Assembly: GCF_001570985.1 (NCBI RefSeq) | Contig: NZ_BCSS01000008.1 | Coordinates: forward strand, 1-64,000 | Direction of reading: 5' to 3' | Source of the DNA: Janibacter limosus NBRC 16128 | GTDB lineage: Bacteria; Actinomycetota; Actinomycetes; Actinomycetales; Dermatophilaceae | DNA length: 64,000 bases | Part shown: piece after piece, positions 8,775 through 17,965 of the stretch | How the letters are laid out: the number at the start of each line of letters is the position of its first letter | Numbering within the stretch: position 1 is the stretch's first letter | The notes under the pieces: generated by a model | Told to the model about the DNA's origin: nothing | Database searches by the model: none | The model's input: only the letters and a program-made list of their open reading frames with translations | Position numbers and translations under genes: made by a program

Positions 8775-10279
8775 GTGCACCCACGATCGATCTCCTCGTC
8801 GCAGCACCCGTCCTCGCCCCCGCGATCGGTGCGGTCGCGGCCCTGGCCGTCGACGCCATCGCGCCGCGACGACGGCTGCCCGCACCCGCAGTCGGTGCCG
8901 TGGCCCTCCTGGCCGCGGTGGTGTGCGCCGTCCTGCTGCGTGTGCGTGCGCACGGCGGCGGTGAGGTCTCCACGCTGTGCCTGACGGGGGACCCGGCCAT
9001 GGCCGTCACCGACGCGCCCGGGATGGTCGCCAGCGACTGCCTCCTGCGCGTCACCGCGTCCGGTGCACTGCTCCAGGCGCTGGCTGCAGCCGCCGGCGCG
9101 GCCGTCCTCGTCCTCCTCGCCCGGCGTCGCGGCAGCCCGTCCGAGAGCCCAGCAGGCCCGGGTGGCCGACCGGTCGCCGACCCCGGCGTCGAGGTCGCCC
9201 TGCTCCTCGCCACCGTCACCGGGGCCGCGGCCGTCGCCGTGGCCCACGACCTCGGGACCTGGCTCGTCGGGCTGGAGCTCGCGACCCTGCCCGTCGTGGC
9301 GCTCGCCGTGATGCGCGGTGGTGCCCGCGACAGTGGTGCGCTCAACCTGATCACCACCTCCATCACCTCCTTCGCGATCGCCGTCGTCGGTGCCGGGCTC
9401 TGGATGAGCGCCACCGGCAGCATGCGTCTGGGAGGCGTCGCGTCATGGGCCGCTGGACAGGAGAGCGCTCTGCGGGCCGTCCTGACGCTCGGGATCGTCA
9501 TGCTCGTCGCGGCGGTCGCCTTCAAGCTCTCACTCGTCCCCTTCCACGCCTGGGCGCCGACGACCTACCCGCGGGCCGGCGCCGAGGTGGCCATGCTCCT
9601 GGCGAGCGTGTCGACCGTGGCAGCGCTCGGCGGCATGGTCGCCGTCGTGCGCGGGTCGGTGAGCGTGCACGCTGCGGTGCAGCCTGCCCTCTCGGTCCTG
9701 GCCGTGGTCTCCATGCTCATCGGTGCCGTCCTCGCGCTGCGGGCGAGGGACCCCCTTCGGCTGATCGCCTGGTCCGGTGTCACCCAAGGTGGCTGGGTGG
9801 TCGCGCCGCTCGTCGCCGGTGACGTCGATGCCGCCGTCGGGTACCTCGCCGTCTACGTCGTCGCGGTCGTCGCTGCCCTCTCCGTCGTGGCGTCGCTGTC
9901 GACCGACGGACCTCGCCTGCTCGAGGACGATCGGGGACTGCTGCGGCGTCACCCCCTCCACGCGGCCGTCCTCGGCCTGGCCCTGCTGACCTTTGCCGGG
10001 CTGCCCCCGGGTGTCGCTGGTCTGCTCGCCAAGTTCGTCGTCCTGCGGCCGCTCGTGGACCAGGGCCTCTGGTGGGTCGTCCTGGCGGCTGTCGTCGCGG
10101 TCGTCATCGGCTTCGCTGCCTATCTGCGCTGGGTGGCCCTGCTGCTCCTGCCCGCCGACGACCAGCGGGCGCCGGAGGACGTCGACCCGACCGCCACCCG
10201 ACTGGCGGTCGTGGCCGGCCTCGTCCTGCTCGCCGCGACGCTCGTGCCCGTGATCCTGCTCGGCACGGGAACGACCTGA
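8771..10279 (+). CDS. nuoN: NADH-quinone oxidoreductase subunit N (antiporter-like)
   Basis: NuoN (ND2) is the third antiporter-like subunit (502 residues). Recognisable parts are LGTWLVGLELATLPVVAL with the TM5 glutamate, AFKLSLVPFHAWAPTTYPRAGAEVAMLLASVS with the TM7 lysine, and DPLRLIAWSGVTQGGWVVAPL, where the usual S-x-Q/H-x-G loop has diverged. The first 110 residues also hold an extended loop with two Cys. It overlaps nuoM by ATGA and is the last nuo gene; htpX follows after 23 nt. Confidence 0.9.
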   Translation: MSAPTIDLLVAAPVLAPAIGAVAALAVDAIAPRRRLPAPAVGAVALLAAVVCAVLLRVRAHGGGEVSTLCLTGDPAMAVTDAPGMVASDCLLRVTASGALLQALAAAAGAAVLVLLARRRGSPSESPAGPGGRPVADPGVEVALLLATVTGAAAVAVAHDLGTWLVGLELATLPVVALAVMRGGARDSGALNLITTSITSFAIAVVGAGLWMSATGSMRLGGVASWAAGQESALRAVLTLGIVMLVAAVAFKLSLVPFHAWAPTTYPRAGAEVAMLLASVSTVAALGGMVAVVRGSVSVHAAVQPALSVLAVVSMLIGAVLALRARDPLRLIAWSGVTQGGWVVAPLVAGDVDAAVGYLAVYVVAVVAALSVVASLSTDGPRLLEDDRGLLRRHPLHAAVLGLALLTFAGLPPGVAGLLAKFVVLRPLVDQGLWWVVLAAVVAVVIGFAAYLRWVALLLLPADDQRAPEDVDPTATRLAVVAGLVLLAATLVPVILLGTGTT

Positions 10280-10302
10280 GTCCTCCCGGCGTTGGACGAG
10301 GC

Positions 10303-11154
10303 ATGCACAACCACTTCAACGGGCTGAAGACCGCGGCGCTCTTCGGAGCGATCTTCACATTGCTGCTCCTCGTCGGTTACGCCCTCGGCGGCAGCATGTT
10401 CATGTGGATCTTCGGTCTCTTCGGCGTCGGCATGACCGCGTACACCTACTGGAACTCCGACAAGCTGGCGATCAAGGCGATGCGCGCCGTGCCGGCCGAC
10501 CCGCAGCAGTTCCCGCAGATGTACCGGATCGTGCAGGAGCTGAGCCAGCGCGCACACCAGCCGATGCCCAAGCTCTTCGTCTCGCCGACGGCGGCGCCCA
10601 ATGCCTTTGCCACCGGGCGCAATCCGGAGCACGCTGCAGTGTGCTGCACCGAGGGCATCCTGCAGCTCCTCGACGAGCGGGAGCTGCGCGGCGTGCTCGG
10701 GCACGAGCTCATGCACGTCTACAACCGGGACATCCTCACTGGGTCCGTCGCAGGCGCGATCGCCGGCATCATCTCGTCGGTGGCCTCGATCGGCCTGTGG
10801 TTCGGCGGCCGTGACCGCAATCCCATCGCCGCCATCGCAGTGGCGCTCCTGGCCCCCGTCGCCGCGATGGTCATCCAGATGGCGATCTCGCGCACCCGGG
10901 AGTACGACGCGGACGAGGACGGGGCCTCGCTCACCGGTGACCCGCTGGCCCTCGCCTCGGCGCTGCGCAAGCTCGAGACAGGTGTGCAGAACGCGCCGCT
11001 CGAGCCCACGCCGGAGCTGCAGAACGCCAGCCACATGATGATCGCGAACCCCTTCAGGGCGCGCGATGTCTCCACGTTCTTTTCCACCCACCCACCGATG
11101 GCCGAGCGCATTGCCCGCCTCGAGGGGATGGCCGGAGGCCCGCGCCTGCACTGA
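10303..11154 (+). CDS. htpX: HtpX-like membrane M48 zinc metalloprotease
   Basis: HtpX is a membrane-bound heat-shock protease that degrades damaged membrane proteins. The protein has 283 residues and two N-terminal hydrophobic segments (about 10-45). The zinc motif HELMH lies in GVLGHELMHVYNRD (about residue 138), and two further hydrophobic stretches follow. The downstream Glu ligand lies in SRTREYDADEDGA, and the C-terminal THPPMAERIARL is typical. The weak site GGACGAGG precedes ATG 10303. It sits only 23 nt after nuoN, so it may be cotranscribed and help quality control of the membrane complex; that link is inference. Confidence 0.93.
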   Translation: MHNHFNGLKTAALFGAIFTLLLLVGYALGGSMFMWIFGLFGVGMTAYTYWNSDKLAIKAMRAVPADPQQFPQMYRIVQELSQRAHQPMPKLFVSPTAAPNAFATGRNPEHAAVCCTEGILQLLDERELRGVLGHELMHVYNRDILTGSVAGAIAGIISSVASIGLWFGGRDRNPIAAIAVALLAPVAAMVIQMAISRTREYDADEDGASLTGDPLALASALRKLETGVQNAPLEPTPELQNASHMMIANPFRARDVSTFFSTHPPMAERIARLEGMAGGPRLH

Positions 11155-11173
11155 GGCCGGCGCGGGCCCGTCG

Positions 11174-11650
11174 TCACATGTGCTGCTCGCCCGTGCGGAT
11201 CGCCTGCCGGATGCGCGGATAGGTCCCGCACCGGCAGAGGTTGCGGATGCCGTCGAGGTCGGACTCGGCGATGGCCCGTCCCTCCGCCTTGACCTTGTTG
11301 ACCAGGGCGACCGCCGCCATGATCTGGCCGGGCTGGCAGTAGCCGCACTGGGCGACGTCATGCTCGATCCAGGCCTCCTGCATCGGGTGCAGGTCGCCGT
11401 CGGCCGTGTCGGCCAGACCCTCGATGGTGGTGATCTCGTCATCGGGAGACAGCTCGCTCACCGGCACGGAGCAGGGGTTGAAGGCCTTGCCGTTGATGTG
11501 CGACGTGCAGGCCTTGCAGACATTGATCCCGCACCCGTACTTGGGGCCGGTGACGCCGAGGACGTCGCGCAGCACCCAGAGGATGCGCACGCCGGGCTCG
11601 ACGTCGACGGTGACCTTTTCGCCATTGAGGACAAAGGTGTGACTGGGCAT
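11174..11650 (-). CDS. iorA: Isoquinoline 1-oxidoreductase-type small subunit, (2Fe-2S) protein
   Basis: This is the small electron-transfer subunit of a molybdenum hydroxylase (xanthine dehydrogenase family), 158 residues. A plant-type ferredoxin domain has Cys40, 45, 48 and 60. A helical second-cluster domain has Cys102 and Cys105 (QCGYCQPG) plus Cys139 and Cys141 (NLCRCGTYPRI). It lies 10 nt downstream of the large-subunit gene and is surely cotranscribed. No FAD subunit gene is nearby, so electrons probably leave through a cytochrome or another partner, as in IorAB-type enzymes. The substrate is unknown: N-heterocycles or aldehydes are possible. The symbol reflects family resemblance only. 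Confidence 0.85.
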   Translation of the reverse strand: MPSHTFVLNGEKVTVDVEPGVRILWVLRDVLGVTGPKYGCGINVCKACTSHINGKAFNPCSVPVSELSPDDEITTIEGLADTADGDLHPMQEAWIEHDVAQCGYCQPGQIMAAVALVNKVKAEGRAIAESDLDGIRNLCRCGTYPRIRQAIRTGEQHM

Positions 11651-11660
11651 GGCGTGCTCC

Positions 11661-13985
11661 TCAGTAGGTGTGGTCGAGGCCGTCGGTCGGCGACTGGACC
11701 ACCGACGGGGTGAAGGGCTTGGGCTCGAAGGCGAGCTCGTCGGCGTGGTTGATGGGGAACTCCTTGGGCATCGTGCCCGTGGCCCGCGCGTAGGCGCAGG
11801 CGATGGCGGCGAAGCTCGCGGCGACACCGGCCTCACCGGCGCCACCGGGCTGACCGGAGGTCGAGGGCATGATCTCGACGGTGATCTCCGGGGGGACATT
11901 CCACTGGCGGGTGTAGAAGTAGTTGTCCCAGCTGGCCTCGAGGAAGTGCCCCTCCTCGAAGTGGCAGCTCGAGGTCAGGGCGAGCGCGATGCCGTCCATG
12001 ACCCCACCGAGCATCTGCGCCTCCAGCCCCGTGGGGTTGATGACCAGGCCGGCGTCGACGGCGAAGAAGGCCTTGGTCACGCGCGGCCCGGTCACGCCGT
12101 TGCGCACGTTGCGACCCACAGTCTCGGGGCGGGCGTCGATCTCCACGAGGCAGGCGGTGACGCCCTTGTACTCCTTGTGGATCGCCACCCCCTGCGCCAC
12201 ACCGCGGGGGAGCGAGCGTCCCCAGTCGCCCATCTCGGCGACCTTGTCGAGCGCGTCCCGAGCCGCCGTGCTGCGGAGGAACTTGCGGCGGAAGGCGACC
12301 GGGTCCTTGCGCATCTTGCGGGCGAGCTCGTCGACGACCAGCTCGTTGGCGGTGCGCACGTCGGGTGAGTAGATGTTGCGCATGCTGCCGGTGTTGAAGC
12401 GGTCGTCGGTCTCGCTGAGCAGCTGGGTGACGACCCCGAAGTTGTACGGGACCTCTTGGGTCAGCGTGAAGATCGTCTGGGCGAAGGTGAGGTTGCCCGC
12501 CACCGGCAGCTTCGCGGCCTGGGAGGTGATGATCTCGCCCAAGCCGTGACCGAAGTCGGTCTGGACGCTGGTGTGCCGCTGCTCGAAGGTGAGCACCTCG
12601 CCGAGCAGGTGGGTGGCGCGCACGCGTGAGGTGGCCATGGGGTGCAGGCGCCCCTGGCGGGGCTCGTCGACCCGGTGCCACATGAGGCGGACCGGCTTGC
12701 CCATGGCCTTGGAGATCCGGGCGGCCTCCAGCGCGGCGTCGTGGAAGAGCTTGCGGCCGAAGGAGCCACCGCCCTGGGTCACGTGCACGGTGACCTTGGG
12801 GATGGGCAGCCCGAGCTCGAGCGCGATCTCCTCCTGGGCGACGACCGGGGACTTCATCGAGCCCCAGATCTCGGCAGTGCCGGAGCGCACGTCAGCGATG
12901 GCGCAGTTGGGCTCGAGGGAGGAGTTGCTGCGGAAGCGGAAGGTGAACTCGGCGTCGACCTGCTGGGTCAGCAGCGGCACCTTGGGCACGACCATGGGCA
13001 GCTCGGCCTTCTTGACCTTGGCCAGGATCGTCGCGTCGGACTCGCCGGCGAGCGTGCCCCCTGCCCACTCGATGTCCATCTCGCGGATGGCGTCGATGCA
13101 CTGGCCGAAGGTCCTGGCCCGCACCGCGATGCCGGTCGGGATCTTGGCGACGTGGGTGACCCCTGGCAGGTCGAGCACCGCGGCCTCGTTCTTCAGCCGG
13201 ACCGGCGTGCCGTTGTGGGTCGGCGGACGAGCGACCATCGTCGGCAGCGCGTCGGGCATGTCGAGGTCCATGGCGAACTTCTTCTTGCCCGTCACGGCAT
13301 CGAGCGCGTCGGTGCGGCCCCGCGGGGTGCCGATGACGGTGTGCTCCGAGCGGGTCTTGAGGGTGACCTGCGCACGGACGGTGTCGGCGACGGAGGCCTT
13401 GGCGGCGAGCTCGCCGTAGGTGACGCTCTGGCCGGTGGGCCCGGTGATGACGCCGGCCTTGGCGACCAAGGCGTCCACGGTGTCGCCGAGCACGGTGGAC
13501 GCCGCCTTGAGCAGCTGCTGCTTGGCCAGGGCGGCCGCCACCCGGATCGGGGTGTAGGTCGAGATCGTCGTGTTGGAGCCGCCGGTCAGCTGGTTGAACA
13601 TCAGCTCCGGGCGGGCCTTGGCGAGGGTGACATCGATCTTGTCGAAGGGCAGGTCGAGCTCCTCGGCGATGATCATCGTCGTCGAGGTGACGATCCCCTG
13701 CCCGACCTCGGCCCGGGGGAGGGCGAAGGAGGCGCGGCCGTCGGTGCCGATCTTGACCGTGATGAGGTTGGCGGTGGGCGCTGCGGCCAGGGTGAGCAGG
13801 TCGTTGAGGTCGAGGATCTCCGCCGGACCGGGCACCGTCGGGATGACTGCCTCGGCCGTCTCGGTACCCACAGTCATCTCGGCGCCCGTCGCGAGGGTGG
13901 CCCCGGCGATGACGTAGCCCATGAAGGTCCGTCGGCTCAGACCAGAGCGGGAGTCGAGGTGCTCGGTGTGGTGCGTGTCGGTCAT
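11661..13985 (-). CDS. iorB: Isoquinoline 1-oxidoreductase-type molybdopterin large subunit, Tat-exported
   Basis: This is the molybdopterin-binding catalytic subunit (774 residues). It has a twin-arginine signal near the N-terminus, SRRTFMGYVIAG at about residues 17-28, so the enzyme is probably exported folded with its cofactor and carries the small subunit along. Family motifs include RAEVGQGI, GGSNTTIS, GGGSFGRK and the late GQPGGAGEAGVAASFAAIA containing the catalytic Glu. ATG 13985 is chosen because it has GGAGCTGACG before it and places the Tat motif correctly. It is first gene of a two-gene operon and divergence-free: the PucR-type regulator gene lies upstream on the same strand. The substrate is unknown. 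Confidence 0.87.
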   Translation of the reverse strand: MTDTHHTEHLDSRSGLSRRTFMGYVIAGATLATGAEMTVGTETAEAVIPTVPGPAEILDLNDLLTLAAAPTANLITVKIGTDGRASFALPRAEVGQGIVTSTTMIIAEELDLPFDKIDVTLAKARPELMFNQLTGGSNTTISTYTPIRVAAALAKQQLLKAASTVLGDTVDALVAKAGVITGPTGQSVTYGELAAKASVADTVRAQVTLKTRSEHTVIGTPRGRTDALDAVTGKKKFAMDLDMPDALPTMVARPPTHNGTPVRLKNEAAVLDLPGVTHVAKIPTGIAVRARTFGQCIDAIREMDIEWAGGTLAGESDATILAKVKKAELPMVVPKVPLLTQQVDAEFTFRFRSNSSLEPNCAIADVRSGTAEIWGSMKSPVVAQEEIALELGLPIPKVTVHVTQGGGSFGRKLFHDAALEAARISKAMGKPVRLMWHRVDEPRQGRLHPMATSRVRATHLLGEVLTFEQRHTSVQTDFGHGLGEIITSQAAKLPVAGNLTFAQTIFTLTQEVPYNFGVVTQLLSETDDRFNTGSMRNIYSPDVRTANELVVDELARKMRKDPVAFRRKFLRSTAARDALDKVAEMGDWGRSLPRGVAQGVAIHKEYKGVTACLVEIDARPETVGRNVRNGVTGPRVTKAFFAVDAGLVINPTGLEAQMLGGVMDGIALALTSSCHFEEGHFLEASWDNYFYTRQWNVPPEITVEIMPSTSGQPGGAGEAGVAASFAAIACAYARATGTMPKEFPINHADELAFEPKPFTPSVVQSPTDGLDHTY

Positions 13986-14047
13986 CGTCAGCTCCGGGGT
14001 CGACGGCGTTGTCAGGACACGTACATTCGACCGTCCGGCGGACCACT

Positions 14048-14060
14048 CTCGCAATGCGAG
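14048..14060. promoter_or_regulatory. Candidate operator/promoter upstream of the IorBA operon
   Basis: In the 138-nt gap between the PucR-type gene and iorB there is a perfect inverted repeat, CTCGCA-A-TGCGAG. Read on the minus strand, the repeat contains TTGCGA, a fair -35 box, with TCGAAT 18 nt further on. This would put the palindrome over the promoter of the iorB-iorA operon. The neighbouring PucR-type protein is the obvious candidate to bind it, but no binding is shown by the sequence. Confidence 0.45.
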
Positions 14061-14123
14061 TTTGCCCACGCTCGCGTGCGCGCGGTTGTGCAGCACGCAC
14101 AGAGGGCGTGTCGGTCGGGTCGG

Positions 14124-15371
14124 TCAGCTCAAGCCGGCCGCGTAGGCCTGCAGCGCAAGTGCCAGACCTGTCGGCGGTGGTCCGTCCAGCAGGTGCTGCC
14201 GGGTGATCGCCGAGACCCGGACCAGTCGGTTGAGGACGGTGTTGCGGTGGCACGGGATCACTGTGGCGGCACGGCTGGTCGAGCCGCCGGCGGCCACCCA
14301 CGCATAGAGCGTGTCGAGCAGCTCCGCGCACTCGGCCTCGGGCAGGGCGAGGAGGGGGCCGAGCCAGTGGTCGACGAGCTGCCGGGAGATGTGGGGAGAG
14401 CTGAGGAGCAGGGCCGGGACGAGCCGGTCGTCATGCGATCGCAGGCCCGTCCCACGGTCGAGACCGGCCGCCGCCATCCGTGCCTGCTCGAAGGCCTCGT
14501 CCACCTCGGCCAGCCCGCCGCAGCGCCCCGACACGCCGCCACACAGTCCGGTGCTCTCTGCCACGTCGACGAGCGCGGCGACCACCCGATGGTGGCTGGC
14601 CTCGTCGGGGAGGGCGAGGATGCCGACGACGTCACCATCGGCACGGGTCTGCCATGCGGTGAGGAGGTGGTGCTCCGTGACGACGTCAACCAGGACGTCA
14701 GCAGCGTCCTCGGGAGTCGTGCGGCGCAGCAGCACGAGCAGGAGGGGTGCGTGGGCCGGTAGGTCCATCGACCGTGAGGCCTCCTGCGCGAAGGCCTCCT
14801 CCCGTGCCCGACCGCTGAGCAGGCCCTCCCACAACGCCGCCATCCGCTGGGTGTCGGCGCGCAGCAGATGTTGCTCGGTGTGTCGATAGGCGCGGGCGAC
14901 CTCCGCGGACGACGTGTCGACGCTGGACCACAACCAGACGCCGAGGTTGAGGAAGCTCTCCGGGTCGAGCGGGGGATCGGCCTGAGCGACGAGGTCTTCC
15001 CAGATGAGCCGGCCGCCGATCCGGTAGGACCGCAGGACGTCGTCGAGCGGCAACCCCTGCTCGGCGCGGCGTCCGCCGGTCGCACGGGCCGCGTCGAGGA
15101 GCACGTCGAGGTCATCGACCGAGGAGAGGCTTCCATCGGGCTGCACGGACAGCACGAGCATCTCGAGCACACGCTCGACATTGTCGTAGCAGGACCGCCA
15201 GAGGTCCTCGTCGGGCACGACTCCGGTCGCGTCGTAGGCGTTGTTCTCCCGAGCGATCGAGGCGACGAGTCGTTGCGTGATCGGCTCCACCCGCTGGGCG
15301 CGGGCGCGCACGAGCAGGAGGGCCAGCAGCCCGGGCTCGCGCACGGGCGGGTCGCTCGGTCCTGCGCTCAT
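14124..15371 (-). CDS. PucR/CdaR-family helix-turn-helix regulator
   Basis: A predicted transcriptional regulator of 415 residues. The C-terminus shows the PucR-type HTH signature: LYAWVAAGGSTSRAATVIPCHRNTVLNRLVRVSAITR, with HRNTVLNRL as the core at about 380-388. The middle resembles the GGDEF-like region of CdaR/PucR proteins. The N-terminal part (about 1-150) is helical and of unassigned sensory role. Members of the family often activate purine, sugar-acid or aromatic catabolism genes next to them. It lies directly upstream of, and in the same direction as, the molybdenum hydroxylase operon, which it may control. Confidence 0.85.
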   Translation of the reverse strand: MSAGPSDPPVREPGLLALLLVRARAQRVEPITQRLVASIARENNAYDATGVVPDEDLWRSCYDNVERVLEMLVLSVQPDGSLSSVDDLDVLLDAARATGGRRAEQGLPLDDVLRSYRIGGRLIWEDLVAQADPPLDPESFLNLGVWLWSSVDTSSAEVARAYRHTEQHLLRADTQRMAALWEGLLSGRAREEAFAQEASRSMDLPAHAPLLLVLLRRTTPEDAADVLVDVVTEHHLLTAWQTRADGDVVGILALPDEASHHRVVAALVDVAESTGLCGGVSGRCGGLAEVDEAFEQARMAAAGLDRGTGLRSHDDRLVPALLLSSPHISRQLVDHWLGPLLALPEAECAELLDTLYAWVAAGGSTSRAATVIPCHRNTVLNRLVRVSAITRQHLLDGPPPTGLALALQAYAAGLS

Positions 15372-15469
15372 GCCGCCTCCATCCTGCGCGTCGTCTTCGT
15401 CGCAGCCAGTCAGTCTAGGGCCACGACCGGCCCAGTCCCGTCGCTCTCCTGCGGACTGACGGTGACAGG

Positions 15470-17947
15470 ATGACGGTTGTGTCCTCCCTCACCCGTGACG
15501 AAGCCATTGCCCGCGCCGACCTGCTGTCCGTGACCCGGATGGATGTCGAGCTCGACCTCGACCGTGGACGCGAGACCTTCCACTCCCTGACCCGTATCCA
15601 CATGACCGCGACGGCAGACGGCGACACCTTCGTCGACGTCAAGCCGAGCGAGCTGCACCGAGCGAGCCTCGACGGCGTCGACCTCGACGTGGCCCTCCTG
15701 GCCGAAGGGAGGTTGCCGCTGTCCGTGACCGCCGGCGAGCACGTCGTCGAGGTCGAGGCGACGATGGCCTACAGCCATGACGGCGAGGGGCTGCACCGCG
15801 CGACGGACCCGGCGGACGGCGAGGACTACGTCTTCAGCCACCTCTTCCTCGATGCCGCACCGGCGGTCTTCGCCTGCATCGACCAGCCGGACGTCAAGGC
15901 CCCGTACGCCTTCAGCGTCAAGGCACCTGCCGACTGGCAGGTCATCGGCAACGGCTCGGGCGCCATCGGTGACGGGGCTGTGTGGCACCTGGCCGAGACC
16001 AAGCCGCTCTCGACCTACTTCGTCGCGCTGTGTGCCGGCCCCTACGTATCCGTGACCGACGAGCACGACGGGATCAAGCTCGGCATGTGGGCCCGGCGCT
16101 CGATCGTCGACCAGCTGCAGGAGCACGCGCCCGAGATGCTCGAGGTGACCAAGCGCAGCTTCGACTACTTCCACTCGATCTTCGGCATCCGGTACCCCTT
16201 CGACGACTACGACCAGGTCTTCGTCCCCGAGTTCAACGCCGGTGCGATGGAAAACCCGGGATGCGTCGTCCTCCGCGACTCCTACCTCTTCCGCGGGGCC
16301 GTCGGTCGCGACGAGCTACTCACCCGGGCCAACACGATCAGCCACGAGATGGCCCACATGTGGTTCGGCGACCTCGTCAGCCCGCAGTGGTGGGATGACC
16401 TGTGGCTCAACGAGTCCTTCGCCGAGTACATGGCCCACCGGTGTCTCGTCGAGGCCACGGAGTACACCGAGGCCTGGGTCGACTCGACGATGTCGCGCAA
16501 GTCCTGGGGATATGGCGCCGAGCGGGCGCCGTCCACCCACCCCGTCGCCGGGTCGCCCGCACCGGACGCCAAGTCGGCGCTGGCCAACTTCGACGGCATC
16601 TCCTACGCCAAGGGCGCCGCGGTCATCCGCCAGCTCATCGAGTTCATCGGTGACGAGGCCTTCCTCGCCGGTATCCGTCAGTACCTGGGCGACCACTCCT
16701 TCGGCAACGGCACGCTGGCCGACTTCCTCGGCGCGATGGAGAGTGCCAGCGGCATGGAGCTGGCGGACTGGAGCCAGGCCTGGCTGCTCACCGCCGGGGT
16801 CGACACCATCGCGGTCGATCGGGCCGGGAGCGTGACCCGTCAGGCGCCTGCTGACTACCCCGCCGACCGGCCGCACGCCTTCGACATCGCGACCTACACC
16901 GACGGTGTGGAGACCTCGCGCAGCGCGCTCACCCTCGCCACCGACCGCGAGCAGGTGGAGGGGCTTGACCTCGACGCGGCCCTCGTCCTGCCCAACGCGG
17001 GGGACCTCACCTGGGCCACCCCACTCCTCGACGGGCCCTCCTTGGCGGCGCTGCCCACCGAGCTGGCGCGCCTGACCGATGCGCAGGCCCGGGCCGTGAT
17101 CTGGGTCGGTCTGCGTGACGGCGTCGCCCTCGCCCACGTCGACCCGCGGCTCCTCGTCGACCTCGGCGAGGCGGCTCTGCCGACCGAGACCAATGACTCG
17201 ATCTTCTCGCGGGCGGGCATGCACCTGACCGGCCGCGTCATCCGGGTGCTCCTGGCCGAGCGCGAGCAGGACGCCGCGCGGGCCCGCATGGCGGGCGTCG
17301 GCGAGCAGGTCCTCGCGAGCGCCGAGCCGGGCTCCTCCATGGCGCTGCACGCAGCTCGCCTCATCGCCCGCACGACCGATGACGTCGACGGCCGGCTCCT
17401 CCCGTGGTCGCAGGGGCGCGACCTGCCGGCGGGCCTGGAGGGCGACGCCGACTTCCGCTGGATCCTCCTGGGGCAGCTGACCCGGCGCGGGCTCATCGGT
17501 GCCGCCGAGATCGACGAGGCCCTCGCCCGGGACCAGACGATGAGTGGCCAGCTCGGTGCACTCACCGCGCGGGCCGCGATCCCGACCGCAGAGGCCAAGG
17601 CCGCTGCGTGGGCGGACCTGACGACCAACCGTGAGCGAAGCAACTACGAGCTCATCGCGATCGCTGCCGGCTTCTGGGGGCCGCAGGACCTCTCGCTCGT
17701 CGAGCCCTATGTCGCGCGCTACTTCACCGACATCCCGCCGATGACGGCGTGGCTCGGCGAGGACGCCCTCTCACGGGTGGCGTCGATGAGCTATCCCTCG
17801 CGCTTCGTCAGCGAGGGGACGCTCGCTCTCTCGCGCGCTGCGCTCGCCGGAGACCTTCAGCAGGGTGTGCGGCGCTCGATGGTCGACCAGCAGTCCGAGC
17901 TCGAGGAGGCACTGGCCTCCCGCCGGGCCTACCCGCCGGCCGGCTGA
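15470..17947 (+). CDS. pepN: Aminopeptidase N (M1 family)
   Basis: A cytoplasmic zinc aminopeptidase of 825 residues, the usual actinobacterial PepN length. The exopeptidase motif GAMEN is at about 257. The zinc site HEMAHMWFGDLV begins at about 291, with the third ligand in NESFAEYMA at about 313. The C-terminal half is the helical ERAP1-like domain. ATG 15470 follows GGTGACAGG. It is transcribed away from the PucR-type gene and ends 18 nt from the convergent quinone oxidoreductase gene. No oddities. Confidence 0.95.
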   Translation: MTVVSSLTRDEAIARADLLSVTRMDVELDLDRGRETFHSLTRIHMTATADGDTFVDVKPSELHRASLDGVDLDVALLAEGRLPLSVTAGEHVVEVEATMAYSHDGEGLHRATDPADGEDYVFSHLFLDAAPAVFACIDQPDVKAPYAFSVKAPADWQVIGNGSGAIGDGAVWHLAETKPLSTYFVALCAGPYVSVTDEHDGIKLGMWARRSIVDQLQEHAPEMLEVTKRSFDYFHSIFGIRYPFDDYDQVFVPEFNAGAMENPGCVVLRDSYLFRGAVGRDELLTRANTISHEMAHMWFGDLVSPQWWDDLWLNESFAEYMAHRCLVEATEYTEAWVDSTMSRKSWGYGAERAPSTHPVAGSPAPDAKSALANFDGISYAKGAAVIRQLIEFIGDEAFLAGIRQYLGDHSFGNGTLADFLGAMESASGMELADWSQAWLLTAGVDTIAVDRAGSVTRQAPADYPADRPHAFDIATYTDGVETSRSALTLATDREQVEGLDLDAALVLPNAGDLTWATPLLDGPSLAALPTELARLTDAQARAVIWVGLRDGVALAHVDPRLLVDLGEAALPTETNDSIFSRAGMHLTGRVIRVLLAEREQDAARARMAGVGEQVLASAEPGSSMALHAARLIARTTDDVDGRLLPWSQGRDLPAGLEGDADFRWILLGQLTRRGLIGAAEIDEALARDQTMSGQLGALTARAAIPTAEAKAAAWADLTTNRERSNYELIAIAAGFWGPQDLSLVEPYVARYFTDIPPMTAWLGEDALSRVASMSYPSRFVSEGTLALSRAALAGDLQQGVRRSMVDQQSELEEALASRRAYPPAG

Positions 17948-17965
17948 CCCCTCGCTCGCATCTGC

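Noticed and set aside
1687-10279. A membrane-bound hydrogenase, formate hydrogenlyase or Mrp antiporter operon
   Set aside because: NuoA, J and K as well as complex I-type NuoB are present, and there is no NiFe large subunit, hydrogenase maturation gene or MrpE/F/G-like gene.
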